Assembly: GCA_947307015.1 (NCBI GenBank)
Contig: CAMZHV010000009.1
Span: 1-64,000 of the forward strand
Direction: 5' to 3'
Source: an uncultured Prevotellaceae bacterium
GTDB lineage: Bacteria; Bacteroidota; Bacteroidia; Bacteroidales; Bacteroidaceae
DNA: 64,000 bases
Under the pieces are notes generated by a model. That model was not told where the DNA came from, made no database searches, and was given only the letters and a program-made list of their open reading frames with translations. Positions 1-7,906 of the stretch are shown piece by piece. Made by a program: the position numbers and the translations under genes. How positions within the stretch are numbered: position 1 is the stretch's first letter; every line of letters begins with the position of its first letter.

Positions 1-287
1 AGTTCCAGATGGGCTTCCAGCAGACTGTTGAAGTCTTCCGCCTGGAATTCCGCCAGACGCTCATCCTCAAAGTCCACAAACAAGATCTCATCCCATCCCT
101 TTCCTGCTGCCTGAAGTTGACGAACACGCTGATACAATAGGTACGATTTACCCGCATGTCTCACGCCAACTATCACATAGTTGCCATTCTCTTCGAATTC
201 TACGGGACGGTTCACAATCACCGCCTCATCCACCTCACGCTGCTTACTAATCAGGCACTGCTTTATGACATCTTTACTGATACTCAT
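1..287 (-). CDS. AAA family ATPase, N-terminal part (cut by window edge)
   Basis: Only the first 95 codons are inside the window; the gene continues past position 1. The start ATG at 287 opens MSISKDVIKQCLI, and a P-loop follows at residues about 41-49 (GVRHAGKS). Downstream the protein reads ILFVDFEDERL, as in the AAA_14/DUF4143 group of ATPases, which are common in Bacteroidota, often in many paralogues, and whose biological role is poorly defined. A TATATTTG box about 48 bp upstream supports this start. The family call rests on the P-loop and general resemblance, because the C-terminal half is not visible. Confidence 0.75.
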   Translation of the reverse strand, partial: MSISKDVIKQCLISKQREVDEAVIVNRPVEFEENGNYVIVGVRHAGKSYLLYQRVRQLQAAGKGWDEILFVDFEDERLAEFQAEDFNSLLEAHLE

Positions 288-335
288 ATAAATTATATTT
301 GATAAGAATCATGCAATTTTATTAAGTTTGGTTTG

Positions 336-343
336 CAAATATA
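336..343 (-). promoter_or_regulatory. Bacteroidota -7 box for the AAA ATPase gene
   Basis: Reverse-strand TATATTTG matches the TAnnTTTG -7 consensus. It leaves a leader of roughly 45 nt before the ATG at 287. I see no clear -33 TTTG. Confidence 0.5.
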
Positions 344-651
344 GGCGTTTTCTATAAAACAGAATTAATAAACTCGAAGTTTTTGCAATATTTTCACACT
401 TTTCTATCGCAATTTCATTTTTTTTACCTCCAAATTCAATTATCTCCATATTATCCTTGTCAAAATATAGCTGCATCATTCTTTTATTTTTAGAATCTAA
501 GACGACCTTGCAAAACTATCTTTTTTCATAATAGATATTTGTTGAATTCGCTTATCTGTTATAAAAGGTTAAATACGTTAAATCTTTATTTTTTTCTCTA
601 TCCATAGAATCTTCATATTCACTTTTCTACCGTTTAATCAAAAATTGCTGA
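344..651. other. AT-rich stretch without recognisable gene
   Basis: About 300 bases of low-GC sequence between the ATPase promoter and the BspA-like remnant. There is no open frame with a plausible start, no tRNA and no strong hairpin. It may be the decayed 5' part of the neighbouring remnant or a transfer scar, but no homology is visible by eye. Confidence 0.5.
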
Positions 652-1515
652 CACACAACAAGTTGCAAATACAACAATTGCACAAAATTAGCTGATGTGT
701 ATTGCTATGCTGAGACACTGCCAGGAATAGCATCGAATGTTTTTGAAGGTTCTTATCCTGAGAAATCAACTCTTCATGTGCCAGCATCGGCCATTGATAT
801 ATACAGGACAACAGAGCCATGGAGCCAGTTCAGGAAGATTGTACCACTTCCAGAAATGACATATATGATAGATGGTGAGGTATGGAAAACATTAATGCCT
901 ATGATTGGCGAAACAATTACACCAGAAGTCGAACCCACAAAAGAGGGTTATACCTTCTCTGGCTGGAGTGAAATACCAGAGACGATGCCAGACCATGATG
1001 TTACAATAACTGGCTCGTTCACCATCAACCATTATACTGTCACATTCAAAGTCGGCGAGAATGTCTATGAGACAAGGACGTTAGATTACGGCTCAGCAAT
1101 TATCGTACCTGAAATGCCAGAACTGACGGGCTACACCTTCACCTGGGTCGAAGTTCCAGCGACTATGCCAGCAAAGGATGTGACCATCATTGGCGAATAT
1201 CAGCCGAACCTGTATAACATTACCTATCTCATAGACGGACAGTTCTACGCCATCTTCAAAGTGCCATACGGTTCTACAATCACCCCACCCGAAGTGCCAG
1301 AGCGCGAAGGGAGTACCTTCGCTTGGGGCGAATATCCCGAGACGATGCCTGCTTATGATATCACGATCGAAGGCACATACACAGATGGAATAGAACTTGT
1401 GCAAGGCGCTCAAAATGTTGAGATTTACACCCTTGACGGCAAGAAAGTCAGTCGGATGCAGAAGGGCGTGAATATCATCAGACGTGGAAGTAAGGTTATG
1501 AAGGTCAAGAGATAA
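652..1515 (+). pseudogene. 5'-truncated BspA-like surface protein remnant with InlB-type repeats
   Basis: The open frame begins directly after a TGA at 649-651, and its first plausible start is a GTG at 697; no ATG, signal peptide or ribosome-binding site precedes it. The product opens with the typical last leucine-rich repeat of BspA-like proteins (DVYCYAETLPG, then STLHVPASAIDIYRTT). It continues with three InlB B-repeat/Listeria-Bacteroides repeat units, each with Y-x-V-x-F or Y-x-I-x-Y strands and a TMPAxDVTI motif. It ends in a short basic tail (VEIYTLDGKKVSRMQKGVNIIRRG) like C-terminal tails of secreted Bacteroidales proteins. Full-length relatives carry a signal peptide and many leucine-rich repeats, so the 5' end is missing. 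Translation of a cytoplasmic stub from GTG 697 is possible but would not give a surface protein. Confidence 0.7.
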
Positions 1516-1557
1516 AAAGGCAGAACAATATTCATTAACGAATAAAACAACAAAAAT

Positions 1558-1590
1558 CCGCCGAGCGCACCCTTCTCCATCGCTCGGCGG
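1558..1590. terminator. Bidirectional hairpin between converging genes
   Basis: A perfect 10-bp stem (CCGCCGAGCG at 1558-1567, CGCTCGGCGG at 1581-1590) with a 13-nt loop. The + side is followed by CTTCTCTTTTC and the - side by ATTTTTG, so it can end both the BspA-like remnant and the HicB-like gene. Confidence 0.75.
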
Positions 1591-1624
1591 CTTCTCTTTT
1601 CAGAGCCTGAACGTTCAACTGGGA

Positions 1625-2038
1625 TTACATCACAGCCATGAGCCTGCGTCCAATGCTGTGAATGCCATCTACGATGCGCTGTCGTTGCTGAGGGCGTGGA
1701 ACCTTCAGGCCGTTGGCGTAGTGGCTGAGCTGCCGCTGATTGATGCCTGTGGCACGGCTGATGGCCGAGAGGGTGAGGTCATCGCCAAAGGCTTGAAGCA
1801 TAGTGGTCACATCGGCAAGGTTGTATTCAAACTCGTAGTCCCCATCACGCAGCCACTGTGGCACATCATCGCCATCCTCTATCATGCCCTCCACGTGAAA
1901 TCGCAGCGTTTCAGGCACCTCTCGCTGAAGCTCCGCATAGGTCTTCGCGGTCAATACCACAGCACCTGGGACATTGTCGCCGAGCGAAGCCCCGAAGTTC
2001 TTGTCGCACCATTGTACGTGTACTTGAATCTTTTCCAT
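1625..2038 (-). CDS. HicB-like antitoxin with C-terminal HTH (orphan)
   Basis: A 137-residue protein. The N-terminal about 65 residues match the HicB fold (QVHVQW, GASLGDNVPGAVVLTAKTYAEL, then an ETLRFHVEGM helix). The C-terminal half holds an XRE-like helix-turn-helix (LTLSAISRATGINQRQLSHYANG). HicB proteins neutralise the HicA mRNA interferase and repress their own operon. No HicA-like ORF (a small dsRBD-fold protein with a conserved His) is visible on either side, so this is either a solitary regulator or the survivor of a decayed pair. I chose the ATG at 2038 over the in-frame one at 2050, because the -7 box at 2058-2065 would put 2050 at or before the transcription start. Confidence 0.7.
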   Translation of the reverse strand: MEKIQVHVQWCDKNFGASLGDNVPGAVVLTAKTYAELQREVPETLRFHVEGMIEDGDDVPQWLRDGDYEFEYNLADVTTMLQAFGDDLTLSAISRATGINQRQLSHYANGLKVPRPQQRQRIVDGIHSIGRRLMAVM

Positions 2039-2057
2039 AATGAATGTCACAACGGCG

Positions 2058-2089
2058 CAAAGGTAGTAAGAATAATACTAATATACAAA
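2058..2089 (-). promoter_or_regulatory. Promoter of the HicB-like gene
   Basis: Reverse-strand TACCTTTG... reads as -7 box at 2058-2065 and TTTG at 2086-2089, with a 20-bp spacer. This is a full match to the Bacteroidota sigma-ABfr type promoter. The predicted start lies around 2051. Confidence 0.7.
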
Positions 2090-2250
2090 TATTTCTATTA
2101 GAAAACGATTAAAACATGATAAATATGTTGTCCCCACAGCTTTTTCCATCTTCTCCTCTAAAGCGTCCTGAATGCCACGGGACAGTTTTTTCATTAACAT
2201 GATTTCTATAGATAGATTAAACCTTCGGCGATGGCGCGTGTCGTAGATAT

Positions 2251-5200
2251 ATGCTGAACGTTCGCACATTCATTGACCGCCCCATTTTGGCGGGCGTTAT
2301 TTCCGTGATGATAGTTATCGTGGGAGCCATTGGCCTCACGCAGTTGCCCATTGAGCAGTTTCCGGATATCGCACCGCCAACGGTAAGCGTACGTGCCAGC
2401 TACACGGGCGCCAATGCAGAGACGCTGCAGAAGTCGGTCGTGGTGCCGCTTGAAGAGGCCATCAACGGCGTGGAGAACATGATTTATATGACCTCCAACG
2501 CCTCTAACAACGGCTCGGCTAACATCAACGTTTTCTTCAAGCAAGGCACGGACCCGGATATGGCAACGGTCAACGTGCAGAACCGTGTGGCACAAGCACA
2601 GGGTTTGCTACCTGCTGAGGTGACGCGAACGGGTGTCAATGTGGTGCGACGCCAGACCTCTACACTGAAGAGTCTTGGATTGTATAGCCCAAACGGAACC
2701 TACGACCTCGCTTTCCTGAACAACTACTTCAAAATCAACATTGAACCACGGCTCTCGCGTGTGCCGGGTGTGGGCGAAGTGGACATGTATGGCTCCAATT
2801 ATGCCATGCGCATCTGGCTTGATCCGGCGAAGATGGCGCAGCACAAGCTGATGCCCTCGGACATTACCGCCGTACTGGCCGAGCAGAACGTCGAGAGTCC
2901 CGCAGGCACGCTGGGCGAAGAGAGCGAGAACACGTTCCAGTATGTCCTGAAATACCGAGGGCGTTACGAGGACGAGGCCGACTACGAGAACCTCGTCATC
3001 CGTAGTGAAGCCGACGGTTCGGTGCTGCGGCTCAAGGATGTAGCACGAGTGGAGATAGGGCTGCAAGGTTATGCCATCGAAGGTGAGATCAACGGTCATC
3101 CCGGTTCCACGTGTATGATTTCACAGACGCCCGGCTCCAACGCCAATGAGATCATCATCGCCATTGACAAGCTGGTGGAGGAGATACGGAAGGACTTGCC
3201 AGCTGACATGGAGCTCATCGACCTAATGTCCACCAAGGACTTCCTCGACGCGTCCATTCATAGTGTCGAACGGACGCTCTTTGAAGCTGCCATCCTCGTG
3301 GTGCTGGTCGTTTTGCTGTTCCTGCGTTCATGGCGGGCTACGCTCATTCCGCTCATCGCCATCGTTGTCTCCCTCGTCGGCACTTTCGCCTTCCTCTACA
3401 TCGCCGGTTTCTCCTTGAATACGTTGACACTCTTTGCCTTGGTGTTGGTCATTGGCACCGTTGTGGATGATGCTATCGTGGTGGCCGAGGCGGTGCAGAC
3501 GAAGATGGACAAAGACTCGGGGAGCGGGACGGCTGCCACGCTCTCGGCCATGCACGATGTGACCGCAGCCCTCATCACCTCCACGCTCGTCTTCATGGCT
3601 GTTTTCATCCCCGTCTGTTTCATGGGTGGAACAAGCGGTATCTTCTATACGCAGTTCGGCCTGACGATGGCCGTGGCGGTGCTTATCTCCATGATTAATG
3701 CGTTGACGCTCAGCCCCGCGCTGTCTGCGAGGCTGTTGAAAAAGACTCTCCCCCCGCCCTCCCTATTAGGGAGGGAGCAGTCACCTTCGACAAATAGATT
3801 GTTCTCTGCTTTCAAAGCATTTCGCTCCCTCCCTAACAGGGAGGGCGGGGGGAGAGTCTCTCATTGGCTCCGCCTCCCCTTATTCTTCATTAGAAGACAA
3901 TGGTTGACGTTCGTGCTTGTGGCTGCGGCTCTCGCCACCTTCTTTTATCTCCTTACGACCACAAAGACAGCGCTTGTGCCTGACGAGGATATGGGTGTGA
4001 TTTATGTCACCGTACAGACGCAGCCGGGCAGCACCAAAGATGCGACACATGAGATGATGAACCGTGTGGAGCAGCGCCTCGTGGATCTCCCGCAAATCAA
4101 GGCTTACTCGAAGAGCGTGGGTGTCAGCCGAATGGCAGGCCAGAGCTCCAACAATGGTATGTTCCTGCTACGCTTGAAGAACTGGGATGACCGCAAGGGA
4201 AAAGGCAACGATCTCAAGAGTGTGATGGCGGAGGTGAACCGTCGTGTGGCGGACATCAGCGAGGCCAAGATCATGGCTTTCACCCAGCCGATGATCAGCG
4301 GCTACGGCGCCACCAATGGCTTCGAACTACAGGTGCAGGATCATCAAGACCGCGGCGTGGATTCGCTGATGGCTGTCACCAACCGCCTCATCGCAGCCCT
4401 GCAGGCCCGTCCCGAGATATCCCGTTCGCAAACGTCGTTTAACAACCGCTACCCGCAATACCGCCTCTATGTTGACGCCGCCCGCTGCAAGCGCGCAGGT
4501 GTATCACCCTCCGACGTCCTCTCCTGCCTCTCGGGCTATATCGGCGGCAGCTATTCGTCGAACATGAATAAGTTCTCGAAACTATACCGCGTGATGGTGC
4601 AGGCTGAGGTGACGGCGCGCCTCGACGAGCAGTCATTAAATAATATGTACGTACGCGCGAAGGACGGTTCGATGGCTCCTGTCTCGGGCTTCGTGGAGCT
4701 GAAACCTATCCTTGGCACGGCCAACCTGACGCGCTTCAACCTCTTCCCCGCTATTCAGGTAAGCGGTATGCCAGAGAAAGGCTATAGTTCGGGACAGGCG
4801 CTGCAGGCTGTGCGCGAGGAGGCTGCCCATGTGTTGCCCGAGGGTTACGGCTATGAATTTGCAGGTATGAGTCGCGAAGAGGCTTCTGCTGGACAGAACA
4901 CCATCTATGTCTTTGCCATCTGCATCATCTTCATCTACCTCATCCTCTGCGCTTTGTACGAGAGCCTTTTCATCCCGTTGGCCATCATCCTCAGCGTACC
5001 TTTCGGACTCATGGGCTCGTTCTTGTTTGCACAGTTCTTCGGTTTGGAGAACAATATCTATATGCAAACGGGCGTGATTATGCTTATCGGCCTACTCTCA
5101 AAGACAGCTATTCTGCTCACCGAATACGCCAGCGAGCGGCGGCGTGCAGGGATGACCATCGCTCAGGCTGCGCTGTCGGCGGCCAAGGTGCGACTTCGTC

Positions 5201-5400
5201 CGATTCTGATGACCTCGCTCACGATGATCTTCGGCCTGTTGCCGATGATCTTTGCCACGGGTGCCGGTGCCAATGGCAACCGTTCGCTTGGCGTAGGCGC
5301 CGTGGGCGGAATGTTGATTGGTACGATAGCCTTGTTGCTCTTTGTCCCCTCGCTTTTTGTTGTGTTCCAAACGATTGAGGAGAAGGTGTTTAAGAAATGA
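2251..5400 (+). CDS. HAE1-family RND multidrug efflux transporter (inner-membrane pump), repeat-interrupted
   Basis: 1049 residues, the usual length for AcrB/MexB-type pumps. The start MLNVRTFIDRPILAGVIS is canonical for the family, with TM1 at about 10-30. The proton-relay aspartates sit at D406-D407 (TVVDDAIVVAEA). TM bundles at about 335-500 and 860-1040 flank the two periplasmic porter loops. Residues 498-536, the cytoplasmic linker in the middle of the protein, are encoded partly by an inverted pair of C/G-rich palindromic arms; the residues between the arms (NRLFSAFKAF) still look like native linker. The reading frame is intact. No membrane-fusion protein or TolC gene flanks it, although these pumps need both, so partners must be encoded elsewhere if it works. 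The 3' end overlaps the convergent thioesterase by 11 bp. Confidence 0.92.
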   Translation: MLNVRTFIDRPILAGVISVMIVIVGAIGLTQLPIEQFPDIAPPTVSVRASYTGANAETLQKSVVVPLEEAINGVENMIYMTSNASNNGSANINVFFKQGTDPDMATVNVQNRVAQAQGLLPAEVTRTGVNVVRRQTSTLKSLGLYSPNGTYDLAFLNNYFKINIEPRLSRVPGVGEVDMYGSNYAMRIWLDPAKMAQHKLMPSDITAVLAEQNVESPAGTLGEESENTFQYVLKYRGRYEDEADYENLVIRSEADGSVLRLKDVARVEIGLQGYAIEGEINGHPGSTCMISQTPGSNANEIIIAIDKLVEEIRKDLPADMELIDLMSTKDFLDASIHSVERTLFEAAILVVLVVLLFLRSWRATLIPLIAIVVSLVGTFAFLYIAGFSLNTLTLFALVLVIGTVVDDAIVVAEAVQTKMDKDSGSGTAATLSAMHDVTAALITSTLVFMAVFIPVCFMGGTSGIFYTQFGLTMAVAVLISMINALTLSPALSARLLKKTLPPPSLLGREQSPSTNRLFSAFKAFRSLPNREGGGRVSHWLRLPLFFIRRQWLTFVLVAAALATFFYLLTTTKTALVPDEDMGVIYVTVQTQPGSTKDATHEMMNRVEQRLVDLPQIKAYSKSVGVSRMAGQSSNNGMFLLRLKNWDDRKGKGNDLKSVMAEVNRRVADISEAKIMAFTQPMISGYGATNGFELQVQDHQDRGVDSLMAVTNRLIAALQARPEISRSQTSFNNRYPQYRLYVDAARCKRAGVSPSDVLSCLSGYIGGSYSSNMNKFSKLYRVMVQAEVTARLDEQSLNNMYVRAKDGSMAPVSGFVELKPILGTANLTRFNLFPAIQVSGMPEKGYSSGQALQAVREEAAHVLPEGYGYEFAGMSREEASAGQNTIYVFAICIIFIYLILCALYESLFIPLAIILSVPFGLMGSFLFAQFFGLENNIYMQTGVIMLIGLLSKTAILLTEYASERRRAGMTIAQAALSAAKVRLRPILMTSLTMIFGLLPMIFATGAGANGNRSLGVGAVGGMLIGTIALLLFVPSLFVVFQTIEEKVFKK
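3744..3858. repeat. Palindromic element, type 1, inside the RND pump gene
   Basis: Two 35-nt arms (3744-3778 and 3824-3858) are inverted repeats of each other with one mismatch, separated by 45 nt. Each arm is a C-rich tail (GACTCTCCCCCC) joined to a small palindrome (GCCCTCCCTATTAGGGAGGG in the left arm). The left arm is 34/35 identical to the left arm at 37129. The whole element is read through in frame. Confidence 0.9.
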
Positions 5401-5791
5401 AGCGTGCAAACGCTTCATCGTAAGCCGAAGTGCGGGCAAGTTGTCCGTTCACGAGGCACACCAACGTGATGTCACCCTTGAAACACAACGCCATGTCTGA
5501 TTCGCGGTAGATGGCTTGATGGAAGATGTATTTCGGTCCGTCTTTTTCTAATGACAGACGAGAAACGAAACGGTCGTCGCAGCGCAAGGGAGTTTTGAAG
5601 TCCAGCTTCATGCGTGCTACGACAGCGTCCTGACCTTGATCATGCAGCTTGGCAAAGCTCACGCCGATGGATCGAAGGAACAGGTGGCGTGTGTGTTCGG
5701 CATAATGGAGGTAGTTGGCATTGTTGACGATGCCTTCGATGTCGCACTCATAGTCGCGCACTTCCATCGTCGTCTCAAAAATGTATTCCAT
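5390..5791 (-). CDS. Acyl-CoA thioesterase, 4-hydroxybenzoyl-CoA thioesterase (YbgC/FadM) family
   Basis: A 133-residue single hot-dog domain protein. The opening EYIFETTMEVRDYECDIEGIVNNANYLHYAEHTRHLFL carries the family's catalytic Asp region (D-x-x-G-I-V-N-N-x-x-Y). Such enzymes hydrolyse acyl-CoA thioesters in the cytoplasm; the substrate cannot be read from sequence. I chose the ATG at 5791 because an upstream in-frame ATG at 5830 lies on the promoter box at 5820-5827. The gene is convergent with the RND pump and its stop codon lies inside the last codons of that gene. Confidence 0.85.
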   Translation of the reverse strand: MEYIFETTMEVRDYECDIEGIVNNANYLHYAEHTRHLFLRSIGVSFAKLHDQGQDAVVARMKLDFKTPLRCDDRFVSRLSLEKDGPKYIFHQAIYRESDMALCFKGDITLVCLVNGQLARTSAYDEAFARFIS

Positions 5792-5819
5792 AGTCGTTTC
5801 TGATGCTTTATTTTCGTGG

Positions 5820-5827
5820 CAAAGGTA
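5820..5827 (-). promoter_or_regulatory. -7 box of the thioesterase gene
   Basis: Reverse-strand TACCTTTG, giving a leader of about 25 nt to the ATG at 5791. No clear -33 element. Confidence 0.55.
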
Positions 5828-5906
5828 CACAAAAAGCGAAGAATGTAAGAGCGAAAGATGAAAAATAAATGAATGAATAGTGAAAAATGTATGTAGAAAT
5901 GAAAAA

Positions 5907-5941
5907 ACTTTGAACTTTGAACTTTAAACTTTAAACTTTTC
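5907..5941. repeat. Five-unit heptamer array (ACTTTRA)
   Basis: Five tandem 7-bp units: ACTTTGA twice, ACTTTAA twice, ACTTTTC once. It ends 2 bp before a -7-like box (TAACTTTA at 5944-5951) of the downstream ATPase gene. The same layout recurs at 61914-61958. Confidence 0.8.
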
Positions 5942-5943
5942 AC

Positions 5944-5951
5944 TAACTTTA
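5944..5951 (+). promoter_or_regulatory. Probable -7 box of the ATPase/DUF4435 pair
   Basis: TAACTTTA differs from TAnnTTTG only at the last base. It would give a leader of about 25 nt to the ATG at 5980. TTTG occurs in the array at 5909-5912 and 5916-5919, but the spacing (24 bp or more) is longer than usual. Confidence 0.35.
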
Positions 5952-5979
5952 CCCCCGAAAAAAGGAAAAAACATTCATT

Positions 5980-6801
5980 ATGACAGCAAACTATATCAAA
6001 CGAATAGAGATTGAATCCCTCTGGCGGGGCACACGGCACATCGTCTGGGACCTGCAGCCGGGCATCAACGTGCTCAGCGGAATCAACGGCGTAGGCAAGA
6101 GCACGATCCTGCGCAAGACCATCCGTCGGCTCACACAGGGCAAGGAGGAATTGGAGCGCAACTACAAGCAGCTGGGCGTACACCTGACTTTCGAGCCTGA
6201 AGAGGCCGACTGCGTGCGTTTCGACGTCATCCGCGGCGTGGACAGACCGCTCGTCAGCGCTGACATATTGAATAAAGTGATGGAGGCTCGGCTGAACACG
6301 GAGTTAGACTGGCAGCTCTACCAGCTACAGCGCCGCTTCCTCGACTATCAGGTGAACCAGTCAAACCGCATCGTGGCGCTTTTTACCGCCGCCGACCCCG
6401 AAGCGCAGGCCAAAGCTTCAGAGATAGCGCAAGAGAAGGCACACTTCCAAGACCTCATCGACGACCTGTTTGCCGCCACAGGCAAGAAGATTGACCGCGA
6501 CAGCAACGAGATCTTTTTCTTCCACCTCAACGAACGCATACCGCCTTACCTGCTCTCTTCAGGCGAGAAGCAGATGCTCATCATCCTCCTCACCGTACTC
6601 GTTGAGAACCATGAGCCCTACGTCCTGCTCATGGACGAACCCGAAATTAGCCTTCACATTGAATGGCAGCAGCGACTCCTGGAACTCATCACCGACCTGA
6701 ATGCCAACGCCCAAGTGATCCTCACCACCCATTCCCCTGCCGTCATCATGAACGGCTGGGCCGACCGCGTCACCGACGTCGAAGACATCATCGTAGAATA
6801 G
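5980..6801 (+). CDS. ABC/AAA-type ATPase, putative AriA-like partner of DUF4435
   Basis: A 273-residue ABC-ATPase-fold protein with Walker A (GINGVGKST, residues 34-42), an ABC signature (LSSGEKQ, 192-198), Walker B (VLLMDEPE, 215-222) and an H-loop (TTHSP, 249-253). There is no transmembrane segment. An inserted helical region at about 95-170 replaces the long coiled coil of SMC/Rad50 relatives. In PARIS phage-defence systems an AAA_15 ATPase (AriA) is encoded just before a DUF4435 effector (AriB); order and pairing match here. The protein is clearly shorter than AriA as I know it, so it may be a compact variant or a different OLD-like system. The next gene starts 51 bp downstream on the same strand. 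Confidence 0.8.
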   Translation: MTANYIKRIEIESLWRGTRHIVWDLQPGINVLSGINGVGKSTILRKTIRRLTQGKEELERNYKQLGVHLTFEPEEADCVRFDVIRGVDRPLVSADILNKVMEARLNTELDWQLYQLQRRFLDYQVNQSNRIVALFTAADPEAQAKASEIAQEKAHFQDLIDDLFAATGKKIDRDSNEIFFFHLNERIPPYLLSSGEKQMLIILLTVLVENHEPYVLLMDEPEISLHIEWQQRLLELITDLNANAQVILTTHSPAVIMNGWADRVTDVEDIIVE

Positions 6802-6852
6802 TAGAATAGTTACCGTTCCCGAGGGTTCACCCGAGGGATAAGCCCACCCGCA

Positions 6853-7881
6853 ATGTCCAAGCGCCTCACACAGAACCTCAACTCGGCCTACATCGAAGCC
6901 GCCAACCACCTTCGCCCCTCCACGGCGAAGCGGCGCATCGTGGCCTACGTCGAGAGCTTCGATGATGTGGCATTCTGGCGATCCGTCCTTGACGAGTTCG
7001 AGACACCAGAGCTCTATTTCGAGGTTCAGCTGCCTGGACGCGATTCGCTGATGAAGGGCAAGCGACAGGCGCTGATGAATATCTTCTCGGCCAGTCAGTT
7101 CGGCGACAGCATGATAGCTTGCGTCGATGCCGACTACGACTACCTCCTGCGCGACACGACCGAGACCAGCCGTCTGATCAATCACTCTCCCTACGTCATC
7201 CACACCTACGTCTACGCCATTGAGAACTTTCAATGCTACGCGCCCTCGCTGCACCGCGCTGTTGTCACGGCTACGCTCAACGACCGTCCCATGCTCAACT
7301 ACGAGGAGTTCTTCCGCGAGTACAGCCAAGCGATATGGCCGTTATTCGTGTGGAACATTTGGTGCTACCGTCACGACAAGTACAAGAATTTCACAATGAT
7401 GGACTTCTGCGGCTTCGTCAGCCTACACAACGTGAACATCGCACATCCCGAGATCGCGTTGACACAACTGCGTCGGCGCGTCAACCAGAAGATGGCATGG
7501 ATGCAGCATCGCTATCCCGAAGCCAAGAAAGACTATGGAAGCCTCAAGCAGGAGCTGAAGGATATGGGTATCACGCCTGACACCACCTATCTCTTCATTC
7601 AAGGTCACACGCTCTTCGAAAATGTCGTATTGCCCCTGTTGGAGCCCATCTGCGCACAGCTCCGCAAAGAACGCGAGCGAGAAATCAAGGCGCTGGCCGT
7701 ACACGCCAAGCAACGCCAGTGCGAGCTCTCCAGCTACCAGCACAGCGTCCTTGCCATAGACCTCGTGCTCAAGAAGAACACCGCCTTCCGCACAGCACCA
7801 CAGATGGAATGGGTCAGGAATAAAATTTCTGCGCTCTTGGCACTCCAACCCAAAGCTAATGAACCTACGTATGAACAGTAA
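6853..7881 (+). CDS. DUF4435 (TOPRIM-like) protein, putative AriB-like effector
   Basis: 342 residues. The N-terminal core shows the TOPRIM-like acidic pattern: E34 in AYVESFDDVAFW, then D92/D94/D96 in CVDADYDYL, followed by a YAIENFQCY segment (121-129) typical of DUF4435. A conserved FIQGHTLFENVVLPLL stretch lies at about 248-263. In PARIS systems the DUF4435 protein is the toxic nuclease released by the ATPase when it senses phage anti-restriction proteins, and E/D residues at these positions would be its metal site. Here the two genes form a likely operon. Whether this pair is defensive or has another DNA/RNA metabolic role is inference. The stop is 25 bp before the PL11 start. Confidence 0.8.
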   Translation: MSKRLTQNLNSAYIEAANHLRPSTAKRRIVAYVESFDDVAFWRSVLDEFETPELYFEVQLPGRDSLMKGKRQALMNIFSASQFGDSMIACVDADYDYLLRDTTETSRLINHSPYVIHTYVYAIENFQCYAPSLHRAVVTATLNDRPMLNYEEFFREYSQAIWPLFVWNIWCYRHDKYKNFTMMDFCGFVSLHNVNIAHPEIALTQLRRRVNQKMAWMQHRYPEAKKDYGSLKQELKDMGITPDTTYLFIQGHTLFENVVLPLLEPICAQLRKEREREIKALAVHAKQRQCELSSYQHSVLAIDLVLKKNTAFRTAPQMEWVRNKISALLALQPKANEPTYEQ

Positions 7882-7906
7882 TTATGACAACTACAAATAC
7901 AGAATA

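Noticed and set aside
2078-2269. 63-residue - strand ORF upstream of the HicB-like gene as a HicA toxin
   Set aside because: No HicA features (basic dsRBD-like fold, conserved His) and it overlaps the RND start; probably chance or a relic.
3744-3858. Palindromic element as an ordinary intrinsic terminator
   Set aside because: It lies in the middle of an intact gene, lacks a U-tract, and near-identical arms occur elsewhere in different contexts.
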